Under the pieces are notes generated by a model. That model was not told where the DNA came from. It saw nothing but the letters and a program-made list of their open reading frames with translations, and made no database searches. The translations under genes were made by a program, and so were the position numbers. Below, in pieces: positions 1 through 6,714 of a stretch of 8,052 nt of DNA. How positions within the stretch are numbered: position 1 is the first letter of the stretch; every line of letters starts with the position of its first letter. The stretch comes from Flavobacteriales bacterium (lineage in GTDB: Bacteria; Bacteroidota; Bacteroidia; Flavobacteriales; PHOS-HE28): assembly GCA_008016945.1 (NCBI GenBank), contig SSGN01000159.1, positions 1-8,052 on the forward strand, in the 5' to 3' direction.

Positions 1-1
1 C

Positions 2-3000
2 CCCAATGGCATGGCCGTGAACTACGGCGGTAGCGACGTATGGTACAGCGTTACCGTGCCGGCCTCCGGCCTGATCGGGATCGAGATCACTGAGTCGGGG
101 GTGTGTGCCACCGCCATGGGCCTGTACACCGCCCCGAACTGCGTAACTGGGCCTTTCACATGGGCCACCGGCACGAACATCGGCCTGTGCTCCATCGATG
201 GCCTGAACGGCCCCAACACCCCGACAGGCCTGGTGTTCGACCCGGCCACCTACGGCCTCACGCCCGGGCAGACCGTGTACATCCGGGTGTGGGAACGTAA
301 CAACAACGAGAACGGCAGCTTCACGATCTGCGCGTACAACGCACAGCCCCCGCCCAACGACGAACCCTGTGGCGCCATCCTGCTCACCCCGGGCGATCCC
401 TGCGTACCGGCCGAATACAACACCGTGAACGCCCAGCCCCTGCCGCCCGGGCTTTCCATTGGCAACATGACCTGTGGCATGCCCGGTGCGCCGTACGCCA
501 CGCCCGCGCTATGGAACCCAGCGGCACGCGATGTCTGGTTCCGCGTGGTGGTGCCGCCCACCAACAACATGACCGTGACGCTCTTCGCCGGTACGCTCAC
601 CGACATGGCCATGGCGTGGTACCGCCAGACCACCCCAGGCTCGTTGTGCGACCCACCCGGCTATGTGGGGGCGTTGACGCAGATCACCCCCGGGGGCTGC
701 CATGATAACATCAGTGCCACCAACCTGATGCCCCGGATCAACAGCAATACCGCTGGGGTCACGCTCACCGCCGGCGAAACGATCTACATCAGGGTCTGGA
801 ACAAGAAGGCGGCCGAATATTTCTACCACGGCACCTTCAGCATTTGCGTAACCCCGAACTACCCTCCGGTGAACGACAACCCCTGCGGGGCGATCGACCT
901 GGCGGTGGGGGCCGGAGAGTGCACCATGACCTCGGCCACCAACGAGAACGCTTCCAACACCGGAACCACCTTCTTGCCCGGTAGCAGCACGGCCCCGGCA
1001 CCCTGCGGCACACCGCCCGCCAATTACAACGATGTCTGGTTCACCTTGGATGTCCCCATGGCGGTGTCGGCGGTGAATCCGTTGATCGTCAACACCGATG
1101 GACTCGGGGCGGTGAACTTCGCCATGGCCGCCTACCGCGACATCAGCGGCGTGGGCTGCCCCACCCAGCTGCAACTGGTCGCCGTGGGTACCTGCGCCAC
1201 CACTGGATCCACCTACGATGCCCCGAACATGCCGCGCCTTTCGCTCACACCACCCACGGTGACACCGGGCGAAAGACTGTACATCCGGGTGTGGACGGAG
1301 GTGAACAACCAACAGGGTCCCTTCTTCATCTGCGCACACACCCAGAACCCACCACCCTGCCAAGGCACTTTCTATGACAGTGGTGGTGCTGCAGGACCGT
1401 ATGCCAACAGCGAAACGGTGACCCGTACGCACTGCCCCGAAAAGGTGGGCGATGTGGTGACGCTGAACTTCTCCGAATTCAACCTGGAGAACGGCTGGGA
1501 CTTCCTCCGGATCTACAACCAATCCTCCGGCGCTCCGCTCCCTGCCAACCTGATCGGCGCGTATACCGGTGGTACCATCCCCAGCCAGATCTCCGCCACC
1601 ATCAACGCGGCCAACCCCAACGGCTGCCTGATCGTGGTGTTCTCCGCCGATGTGGTGAACACCGCTGCGGGCTACACCTACAAGGTATCCTGCGGCCCGG
1701 TGCCCATTCCTGTGGCGGGAGCATGCAACATCACCTCGTACGCACCGGCTCCGGTGGTCCACGTGGGAGGCACCATCTCGTACGACCCCGGTGGCTCCAC
1801 GGGCTTCGCCTACCCGGGCAACCTGGGGGTGGCCAACGTGAGCATCGCACCCTATCATGTGCGTTACTGCCCCACCGCACCAAGCACCGATCCGGTCACC
1901 CTCAACTTCACTTCGTTCGATGTGGAGGACAACTTCGACGGGCTGTACATCTTCGACGCGAACATCCTGCCGAGCACTGCGCTGAACACCCCTGCGGCCA
2001 TTGCTGCCCAAGTGAACAGTGGTAATCCGGCACAACTCACTTGGAGCGGCCCGTACAGCCCGGCGGTACCACCCAACGGAGCCTTCTGGGGCGAGACCAG
2101 CCCTGGAACCATCACCGCCACCAACCCCACGGGCTGCCTGACCTTGGTGTTCTACACCGATGCCATCGTGAGCGGTTCGGGCTGGGAGGCCACGGTGAAC
2201 TGCGGACCTCCGCCACCACCACCTCCGCCCACGCCGTGCGATGCCACGTTCTACGAAGTCCCTGGCGGCTCCACGGGTAACTACGCGAACAACGTCACCA
2301 CGGCCATGTCCACGCAGACGTTCACCGCGCCGGCCGGCCGTACCCTGCGCGTGGTGTTCCAATCGTTCCGCACGGAAGCCAACTGGGACAAGATGTACGT
2401 GTTCGACGGCCCCACCACGGCCAGCCCCATGATCGCCAGCGGTAACGGCGTGGGCTTCGGACCGGCACCCTTCGGGCCAGGCGCCTATTGGGGTACTGCC
2501 ATCCCCGGCCCCTTCGTGTCCAGCACCCCCGGTGGCTCGCTCACCTTCGTCTTCGTGTCGGATGCATCGGTGGTGTACCCCGGTTGGGTGGCCAAAGTGT
2601 CGTGCCCAGCCCCTCCGGTGAACGACAACCCTTGCGCCACCCCACCGCTGGTGACCGGCGCCACCTTGCTCACCCCAGGCGCCACCTGCTCCCTCACCAG
2701 TTCCACCAACGTGAACGCATCGAGCACCGCAGGCATTCCTGCGCCAGGCTGCGGTAACTATCAAGGCGGCGATGTCTGGTTCCGGTTCGTGGCCCCGCCC
2801 AGCGGCCGGGTGTACATCGATACGGAGTCCGGCACCCTCACCGATGCGGCCATGGCGCTGTATTCCGGTGCGGCATGTGGTGGGCCATTCACCTTGGTGG
2901 AATGTGACGACGACGACGGAGAGGCGCTGATGCCCGCGATTGACCGCATGTGCAACCCGCTGACGCCAGGGGCCACCTACTGGATCCGTGTGTGGGGTTA

Positions 3001-4171
3001 CGACAACTCCCAGGGCACGTTCGAGATCTGCGTGGTGGAAGGTCCGGGGAACTCCACGCTCCAGACCGATTGTAGTGGTGCCTTCTCCCTCTGCGGTGCC
3101 GTCTCCTTCAGTGGCATTGCATACGGCAACGGCTGTGGCCCAGACCTCGCCACCACCAACTGGGGTTGCCTGGCCGGCGAACGCCAAGGCTCTTGGTACG
3201 CCTTCCGCACCAACGCCGCCGGTAACCTGGCCATGACCATCACCCCTTCGGTGCCGACCGACATCGACTGGGCCATCTGGTCGGGTTCCATGGGCACACC
3301 ACCCGCCACACCCGTGGGCACCAGTTGTATGCCTTCCGGTGCGCCCGTCCGCTGCTCCTTCGCCTCGCTCACCGGCACCATGTCCGGTGGAGGTGCCAAC
3401 CCCACGGCCGCCACTGGCATGGGTAAAGTCACCTTCGCCTCGGCCTTGACCTATGCAGCCCCTGCACCGGCGCAGAACGATGCCGCCTATGGATGGGTGC
3501 CGGGCCTCACCGTGGCCGCCAACCAGATGTACCTGCTGTTCATCGACGACCACCATCTGGAAGGTAACCCCTACACGGTGACCTGGACCGAAACCCCTGC
3601 CGCCGTGATCGGCTGCCAGATCCTGCCGGTGGCCGACCTGGTGCTCGATGCCCACCCGGGCAATGGGTTCGTGGATCTCGCCTGGTCCACCACTTCGGAG
3701 CGCAACAGTTCGCACTACATCATCGAACGATCCACCGATGGCATCCACTTCCAACAGATCGGCATGACCGAGGCCGTGGGTTACGCCCAAAGCACCACCT
3801 TGTACGAGGCCGTGGACCGCGACCCGAAGATGGGCCTGAACTACTACCGGTTGCAGCAAGTGGACCTGGATGGTGCAGCCACCCTGTCCAACGTGGTGTC
3901 GGTGCTGTTCCAGCCCCGGAGCAACACGATCCTGGTGGTGCCCAACCCGGCCAGGCATGCGGCGGAATTGTTGCTGAGCGAAGCCTATGATGCGGACTTG
4001 CACGTGCGCATCACCGACGGCAGCGGCCGTACCGTACGTTCGTTCCTGGCGCCTGCGGGCATCCAACGGATGGACCTGCCCATCGCCGACCTGGAGCCGG
4101 GTAGCTACACCGTGGAGTTGACCACCCCGAAGAACGGCACCTATGCACGGGCCCGCTTCGTGAAACAGTAA
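2..4171 (+). CDS. Large secreted multi-domain protein with CUB domains and a C-terminal T9SS sorting domain (5' partial)
   Basis: The reading frame is open from base 2, so the real start and signal peptide lie upstream. Residue numbers count from the Met codon at 11, which is internal. A beta-rich module ending in (Y/F)IRVW...G.F.IC occurs four times: 1-109 (partial), 115-280, 288-441 and 871-1009. Three CUB domains lie at 450-561, 572-731 and 743-865, the last two separated by an eight-proline linker. A further beta domain spans about 1018-1192 (key stretches WYAFRTNAAG, DIDWAIW, YLLFIDD); similar domains are familiar from other T9SS-secreted proteins. An FN3-like domain (1202-1300, with IERSTDG and YYRLQQVD) and a T9SS type A sorting domain (1306-1386, starting VVPNPA) close the protein. 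By inference it crosses the outer membrane by T9SS and is surface-attached or released, perhaps in adhesion or matrix formation. No catalytic motif is seen, so its function is unknown. Confidence 0.93.
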   Translation, partial: PNGMAVNYGGSDVWYSVTVPASGLIGIEITESGVCATAMGLYTAPNCVTGPFTWATGTNIGLCSIDGLNGPNTPTGLVFDPATYGLTPGQTVYIRVWERNNNENGSFTICAYNAQPPPNDEPCGAILLTPGDPCVPAEYNTVNAQPLPPGLSIGNMTCGMPGAPYATPALWNPAARDVWFRVVVPPTNNMTVTLFAGTLTDMAMAWYRQTTPGSLCDPPGYVGALTQITPGGCHDNISATNLMPRINSNTAGVTLTAGETIYIRVWNKKAAEYFYHGTFSICVTPNYPPVNDNPCGAIDLAVGAGECTMTSATNENASNTGTTFLPGSSTAPAPCGTPPANYNDVWFTLDVPMAVSAVNPLIVNTDGLGAVNFAMAAYRDISGVGCPTQLQLVAVGTCATTGSTYDAPNMPRLSLTPPTVTPGERLYIRVWTEVNNQQGPFFICAHTQNPPPCQGTFYDSGGAAGPYANSETVTRTHCPEKVGDVVTLNFSEFNLENGWDFLRIYNQSSGAPLPANLIGAYTGGTIPSQISATINAANPNGCLIVVFSADVVNTAAGYTYKVSCGPVPIPVAGACNITSYAPAPVVHVGGTISYDPGGSTGFAYPGNLGVANVSIAPYHVRYCPTAPSTDPVTLNFTSFDVEDNFDGLYIFDANILPSTALNTPAAIAAQVNSGNPAQLTWSGPYSPAVPPNGAFWGETSPGTITATNPTGCLTLVFYTDAIVSGSGWEATVNCGPPPPPPPPTPCDATFYEVPGGSTGNYANNVTTAMSTQTFTAPAGRTLRVVFQSFRTEANWDKMYVFDGPTTASPMIASGNGVGFGPAPFGPGAYWGTAIPGPFVSSTPGGSLTFVFVSDASVVYPGWVAKVSCPAPPVNDNPCATPPLVTGATLLTPGATCSLTSSTNVNASSTAGIPAPGCGNYQGGDVWFRFVAPPSGRVYIDTESGTLTDAAMALYSGAACGGPFTLVECDDDDGEALMPAIDRMCNPLTPGATYWIRVWGYDNSQGTFEICVVEGPGNSTLQTDCSGAFSLCGAVSFSGIAYGNGCGPDLATTNWGCLAGERQGSWYAFRTNAAGNLAMTITPSVPTDIDWAIWSGSMGTPPATPVGTSCMPSGAPVRCSFASLTGTMSGGGANPTAATGMGKVTFASALTYAAPAPAQNDAAYGWVPGLTVAANQMYLLFIDDHHLEGNPYTVTWTETPAAVIGCQILPVADLVLDAHPGNGFVDLAWSTTSERNSSHYIIERSTDGIHFQQIGMTEAVGYAQSTTLYEAVDRDPKMGLNYYRLQQVDLDGAATLSNVVSVLFQPRSNTILVVPNPARHAAELLLSEAYDADLHVRITDGSGRTVRSFLAPAGIQRMDLPIADLEPGSYTVELTTPKNGTYARARFVKQ
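862..882 (+). repeat. Exact 21-bp direct repeat at a module boundary, copy 1
   Basis: The 21 bases here are identical to 2611-2631 and encode the linker and module start PPVNDNP. The match lies inside the large secreted protein gene, at the start of the third beta module; copy 2 starts the fourth. The identity includes synonymous positions, which suggests module duplication or gene conversion and not protein constraint alone. Confidence 0.75.
2611..2631 (+). repeat. Exact 21-bp direct repeat at a module boundary, copy 2
   Basis: This is the second copy of the 862-882 repeat, at the junction between the third CUB domain and the fourth beta module. A separate 17-bp exact match within the same module family lies at 276-292 and 1278-1294, encoding the (L/V)YIRVW strand. 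Confidence 0.75.
3926..4168 (+). other. T9SS type A C-terminal sorting domain (coding segment)
   Basis: The last 81 residues of the large protein fit the Por-secretion C-terminal family (TIGR04183-like). They begin with a VVPNPA motif, then alternate short beta strands: LHVRITDGSGRTV, a G-x-x-R-M-D-L-P-I-x-D-L-x-P-G-S-Y turn, and a final strand ending in RARFVKQ. In known systems this domain directs cargo through the type IX translocon and is usually cleaved, after which the cargo is anchored to surface lipopolysaccharide or released. It is the strongest single indicator here that the host is a Bacteroidota bacterium. Confidence 0.9.
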
Positions 4172-4192
4172 CGCCATCAACGGCGTTCCAAG

Positions 4193-4222
4193 AAGGGGCT
4201 GTCTCGAAAGAGGCGGCCCCTT
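4193..4222 (+). terminator. Hairpin terminator after the large secreted protein gene
   Basis: A 13-bp stem pairs 4193-4205 with 4210-4222 without bulges (two G.U pairs) and closes on a GAAA tetraloop. It starts 21 bases after the stop codon at 4169-4171. The downstream tract (TTCGCTTTGG) is only moderately T-rich, so termination may not be of the classical U-tract kind. A smaller 5-bp hairpin (4171-4175 with 4182-4186) lies just before it. The placement isolates the large gene from the unit that starts near 4369. Confidence 0.8.
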
Positions 4223-4295
4223 CGCTTTGGAACCACCGTTCGGCCGGTTCCCGTAACATAGCGCCTTGCGGCGCATCACATGGAATTCCAGCACC

Positions 4296-4325
4296 ACGGA
4301 TGGTCGCGGATACGCACGGATCAAG
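4296..4325 (+). repeat. Short 10-bp-period direct repeat (three ACGGAT-like units)
   Basis: The core CGGAT recurs at 4297-4301, 4307-4311 and 4317-4321, exactly 10 bases apart. The units read ACGGATGGTC, GCGGATACGC and ACGGATCAAG. The array ends about 43 bases before the -7 element of the next promoter. It could be a regulator binding array on one face of the helix, or a degenerate fragment of the CACGGAT-type intergenic repeats seen in various bacteria. The rest of 4223-4368 shows only a small GCGCC/GGCGC hairpin at 4261-4274 and no credible gene. Confidence 0.55.
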
Positions 4326-4368
4326 ACCGGACCATGGCCCCATACTGGTGTTCGCGGCCACGCTGCGG

Positions 4369-4376
4369 TATCTTTG
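4369..4376 (+). promoter_or_regulatory. Bacteroidota-type promoter -7 element (TATCTTTG)
   Basis: TATCTTTG is a perfect match to the TAnnTTTG element recognised by the Bacteroidota housekeeping sigma factor. It lies 16 bases before the ATG at 4393, which gives a very short leader. The -33 TTG is weak: the nearest candidate is TTC at 4351-4353, with a 15-base spacer. The element decides the start of the following gene, because the longer in-frame ORF from 4300 would contain this promoter. Confidence 0.7.
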
Positions 4377-4392
4377 CGCTACCTGCAACGCC

Positions 4393-4965
4393 ATGTGGTT
4401 CCGCGCTCTGTTCATCGCCGTGTCGCTCGCCTGGCCCTTCGCCGTACGGAGCCTCGAAGCCGCCCCCTTCGCGGTGCGGATGTTCGGCATCAGCCTGAGC
4501 ACCGGCCTTAACAATCAGCTCTTCACCATCTTCATCGTCAAGGAATACGAAGGCAAGGTGATCCAGGCCGATCCCATCACGCGCGAACAGTTCGTGCTGC
4601 AAGCCCAAGGCATCGTGGCCAGCCCGGCCAACCCCGCCAAGGAGAACCTCTTCCGCAAGTACGAAGTGAAGATGTGCCTGCCCGAAGGCCCCGACACCAC
4701 GGGACGCTACGTGGCCGACTGCCCGGTGTTCGACGACCTGTGGAAGATCCGCTTCTGGGAATACCCCTTCCGGCTGCAAGAAGGACAACATCCGGGGAAA
4801 GGATGGGCCGAGAAGCGCGAAGCGCCTTCCCCGCGCCAGCTGCTGCTGCTCACCGAATACGGCATCCTGCACCTGAACGACATCGCTCGTGGCGAGAACG
4901 CCTTCCGCTTGCTGCGCGACGTGGGCGACAGTGCATGGGTGGACAACTACCGCAAGGGGTACTGA
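4393..4965 (+). CDS. Probable exported or membrane-anchored protein of unknown function, upstream of meaB
   Basis: This gene encodes 190 residues that I do not recognise as a named family. The start at 4393 is preferred over 4300 because a TAnnTTTG promoter lies at 4369-4376 and because it gives a signal-like N terminus: W2-F3-R4, then a hydrophobic core ALFIAVSLAWPFAV (5-18), then a possible signal-peptidase site near L21-E-A-A-P25. If it is not cleaved, the segment would act as a membrane anchor. The mature part has two cysteines (C95 and C110) that could form a disulfide outside the cytoplasm, an aromatic-rich stretch at 111-126 (F, W, F, W, Y, F), and a C-terminal half with LLLLTEYGILHLNDIARG (149-166) and GDSAWVDNYRKGY. 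The stop lies five bases before meaB, so the two are probably co-transcribed. Whether it shares a function with MeaB is not shown by the sequence. Confidence 0.8.
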   Translation: MWFRALFIAVSLAWPFAVRSLEAAPFAVRMFGISLSTGLNNQLFTIFIVKEYEGKVIQADPITREQFVLQAQGIVASPANPAKENLFRKYEVKMCLPEGPDTTGRYVADCPVFDDLWKIRFWEYPFRLQEGQHPGKGWAEKREAPSPRQLLLLTEYGILHLNDIARGENAFRLLRDVGDSAWVDNYRKGY

Positions 4966-4970
4966 CCCAC

Positions 4971-5966
4971 ATGGAGGCCACCACGGACCAGCTGCTCACG
5001 GCGCTCAAAGGCGGCGACCGCGTGGCGCTGGCCCGCTCCATCACCCTGGTGGAAAGCACACGGCCGCAGGACCGCGATGCCGCGCTGCGGCTGCTGAACG
5101 ATGCCATGCCCTTCACCGGCGGGGCCATCAGGCTGGGGATCACCGGCATACCCGGGGTGGGGAAGAGCACCCTGATCGATGCTTTCGGGACCTACGCCAT
5201 AGCTCAAGGCCGGCGCGTGGCGGTACTGGCCACCGACCCCAGCAGCCCGCGCACCGGCGGCAGCATCCTGGGCGACAAGACCCGCATGGAGGCCCTCTCG
5301 CGCTCGGAGCAGGCCTTCATCAGGCCCACGCCCAGCAGCGGCATGCTCGGCGGGGTGGCACGGCGCACCCGCGAAACGATCCTGCTGTGCGAGGCGGCCG
5401 GCTACGACCTGATCCTGGTGGAGACCGTTGGCGTGGGCCAAAGCGAACTGGACGTGGACGGCATGACCGACCTGAACCTCCTGCTCACCATCGCCGGTGC
5501 CGGTGACGAGCTGCAGGGCATTAAACGGGGCATCATGGAAAGCGCCGATGTGATCGTGATCACCAAGTGCGGCACCTGGGAGCCCAAAGCATTGGCCCAG
5601 ACCCAACAGGCCCTGAAACAGGCCATCCCCTTCCTGCCGCCGCGCGAGAGCGGCCGAAGGCCCGAGGTGCTCTTGACCGATGCCCTGGCCCACGCCGGCA
5701 TCGATGCGCTCTGGCACCATGTGGCCGACCGACATGCTCTGGACCGCTCCAGCGGTTTCCTTCACCAACGCCGAACACAGCAGAACGTACGCTGGATGCA
5801 ACAGGCGGTGGACGATGGCCTGCTCCGCCTGCTGCACGCAACGCCGGGCATGGACCGCATGATCGAGGAGCAGACCGACCTGGTGCGCCGGGGGGGCACC
5901 CAGGCGTTGAAGGCCGCCGAGGCCATCCTGGAACACTTCAGAACAAACGCCGCACGTCTTCCTTGA
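4971..5966 (+). CDS. meaB: Methylmalonyl-CoA mutase-associated GTPase MeaB (ArgK family)
   Basis: This encodes 331 residues, a normal MeaB length. MeaB is a cytoplasmic SIMIBI/G3E GTPase that gates cobalamin loading onto methylmalonyl-CoA mutase and protects that enzyme from inactivation. Visible motifs are Walker A GIPGVGKST (59-67, K65), the family block DPSSPRTGGSILGDKTRM (89-106), PTPSSGMLGG (119-128), the switch II/Walker B region VETVGVGQSE (150-159) and GAGDELQGIKRGIME (176-190). The C-terminal helical part (about 255-331) fits the dimerisation arm. One oddity stands out: the guanine-specificity motif, normally NKAD, reads TKCG (198-201). The start at 4971 fits family length; an in-frame Met codon at 4674 would lie inside the preceding gene. 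It follows that gene by five bases, with an AAGGGG at 4954-4959 that may be chance. Its 3' end overlaps the convergent gene by 29 bases. No mutase gene is in the window. Confidence 0.95.
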   Translation: MEATTDQLLTALKGGDRVALARSITLVESTRPQDRDAALRLLNDAMPFTGGAIRLGITGIPGVGKSTLIDAFGTYAIAQGRRVAVLATDPSSPRTGGSILGDKTRMEALSRSEQAFIRPTPSSGMLGGVARRTRETILLCEAAGYDLILVETVGVGQSELDVDGMTDLNLLLTIAGAGDELQGIKRGIMESADVIVITKCGTWEPKALAQTQQALKQAIPFLPPRESGRRPEVLLTDALAHAGIDALWHHVADRHALDRSSGFLHQRRTQQNVRWMQQAVDDGLLRLLHATPGMDRMIEEQTDLVRRGGTQALKAAEAILEHFRTNAARLP

Positions 5967-6474
5967 TCGCCACCAAGCATTCCTGCGATGGCGTGTGCGA
6001 CAGCTTGGACACGTTCTCGAAGATGTGCCGGCTCAGCTCGGTGCCCGATGGTGTATCCCCGGTCTGCTCGTAGCTGAAGTTGATCAACCGGATGGTCTCC
6101 TCCTTGGCCTGTTTCACCTTGGCCCACGCCTTATCGCTCACGTAGATCTGCTGCGTGACATTGTGTTCGAACTCTTCCCGGATGGTGGCCACCAGCTCGC
6201 CATGGAACATGCGCGCGCTCATGTTGCCCTTGTGCACCCTCAACACCAACGCACCCGGCGCGATCCTTTCGGCGAACAGCGCGAGCCGCTCGTAGGCCTG
6301 CAACCGCAACGGCAGGGTGTGCTTATGGTCATCCTTCCGCAGGTCGGCCATGCGCTCGGCCGCACGTTCCGCAGCACGGCCATTGAAGAATTGCTTGAGG
6401 ATGTAGAATGCGGTGAGGAACACCACCACCGAGGGCAGGATCGCCACCAGGACAAGGACCACGGGATCGTTCAT
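5938..6474 (-). CDS. Conserved Bacteroidota membrane-anchored protein of unknown function (DUF7935-like)
   Basis: This encodes 178 residues. A single N-terminal membrane segment (about 5-26, VVLVLVAILPSVVVFLTAFYIL) is followed by a charged, probably helical stretch (33-52) and a cytoplasmic domain with LPLRLQAYERLALFAERI (54-71) and FEHNVTQQIYVSDKAW (102-117). The pattern matches, from memory, a family of short Bacteroidota proteins with an N-terminal anchor and the blocks LPLRLQAYER and FEHN.(S/T)QQIY. I think it is Pfam DUF7935, but I am not sure of the number; no function is known to me. The start at 6474 is chosen because the membrane segment begins there. The frame stays open upstream to 6939, but that extension runs antisense through the aminotransferase gene and does not look like protein. 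The gene converges on meaB with a 29-base tail-to-tail overlap. Confidence 0.85.
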   Translation of the reverse strand: MNDPVVLVLVAILPSVVVFLTAFYILKQFFNGRAAERAAERMADLRKDDHKHTLPLRLQAYERLALFAERIAPGALVLRVHKGNMSARMFHGELVATIREEFEHNVTQQIYVSDKAWAKVKQAKEETIRLINFSYEQTGDTPSGTELSRHIFENVSKLSHTPSQECLVAIKEDVRRLF

Positions 6475-6479
6475 GGGTG

Positions 6480-6487
6480 CAAAGCTG
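6480..6487 (-). promoter_or_regulatory. Possible -7 element for the minus-strand membrane protein gene
   Basis: Read on the minus strand this is CAGCTTTG, seven of eight matches to TAnnTTTG. It ends only five bases before the ATG at 6474, so use of it would give a leaderless or nearly leaderless mRNA. No clear -33 TTG is visible upstream. This is a weak call. Confidence 0.25.
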
Positions 6488-6693
6488 GGGTGAAGTTCGT
6501 GATCGGAGCACATCGGGCGGGTCGCCTCCGCACCGTACCCGCTCCATTCGCACCATGGCCTTGCTGGAAGTGCGCACACGGCTCCTTCACACGCCAAAGC
6601 GCGCATCCCCTGGAGTGTCCAAGTCCACGGCAGATCATCATTTGAACATCCCATGGTGGTGAGCGTGGCGAGCGCCGGTCGTTCGTACGGGCT

Positions 6694-6701
6694 TAGCTTC
6701 G
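6694..6701 (+). promoter_or_regulatory. Possible -7 element for the aminotransferase-rfaE1 unit
   Basis: TAGCTTCG differs from TAnnTTTG at one position and is followed by GCGC, as is the stronger element at 4369-4376. It lies 53 bases before the ATG at 6755, giving a leader of roughly 45-50 bases. A suitably spaced -33 TTG is not evident. Apart from this, the candidate element at 6480-6487 and the hairpin at 6715-6739, I see nothing in the 280-base divergent region 6475-6754. Confidence 0.35.
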
Positions 6702-6714
6702 CGCCTTGAACCCA

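Noticed and set aside
4222..4229. TCGCTTTG as a promoter -7 element
   Set aside because: It overlaps the descending arm and tail of the terminator hairpin, lacks the conserved A at position 2, and is far from the next start; the perfect element at 4369 explains that gene.
509..4324. A 1271-codon open frame on the minus strand opposite the large secreted protein gene
   Set aside because: The sense strand has clear domains (CUB, T9SS) throughout. The antisense translation is rich in His, Arg and Gly with no recognisable motifs, which is typical of the mirror of a high-GC codon-biased gene.
4674..4970. A longer MeaB starting at 4674
   Set aside because: The extra 99 residues are Arg/Pro-rich, overlap the preceding gene in another frame, and exceed the family length; the ATG at 4971 gives a standard 331-residue MeaB.
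5995..6645. A 216-codon plus-strand open frame opposite the minus-strand membrane protein
   Set aside because: The minus-strand frame has a membrane segment and conserved blocks; the plus-strand frame has neither and looks like a shadow.
6556..6662. A possible small protein on the plus strand in the divergent intergenic region
   Set aside because: The roughly 35-codon frame has no promoter element or recognisable composition and lies between two well-supported divergent genes.
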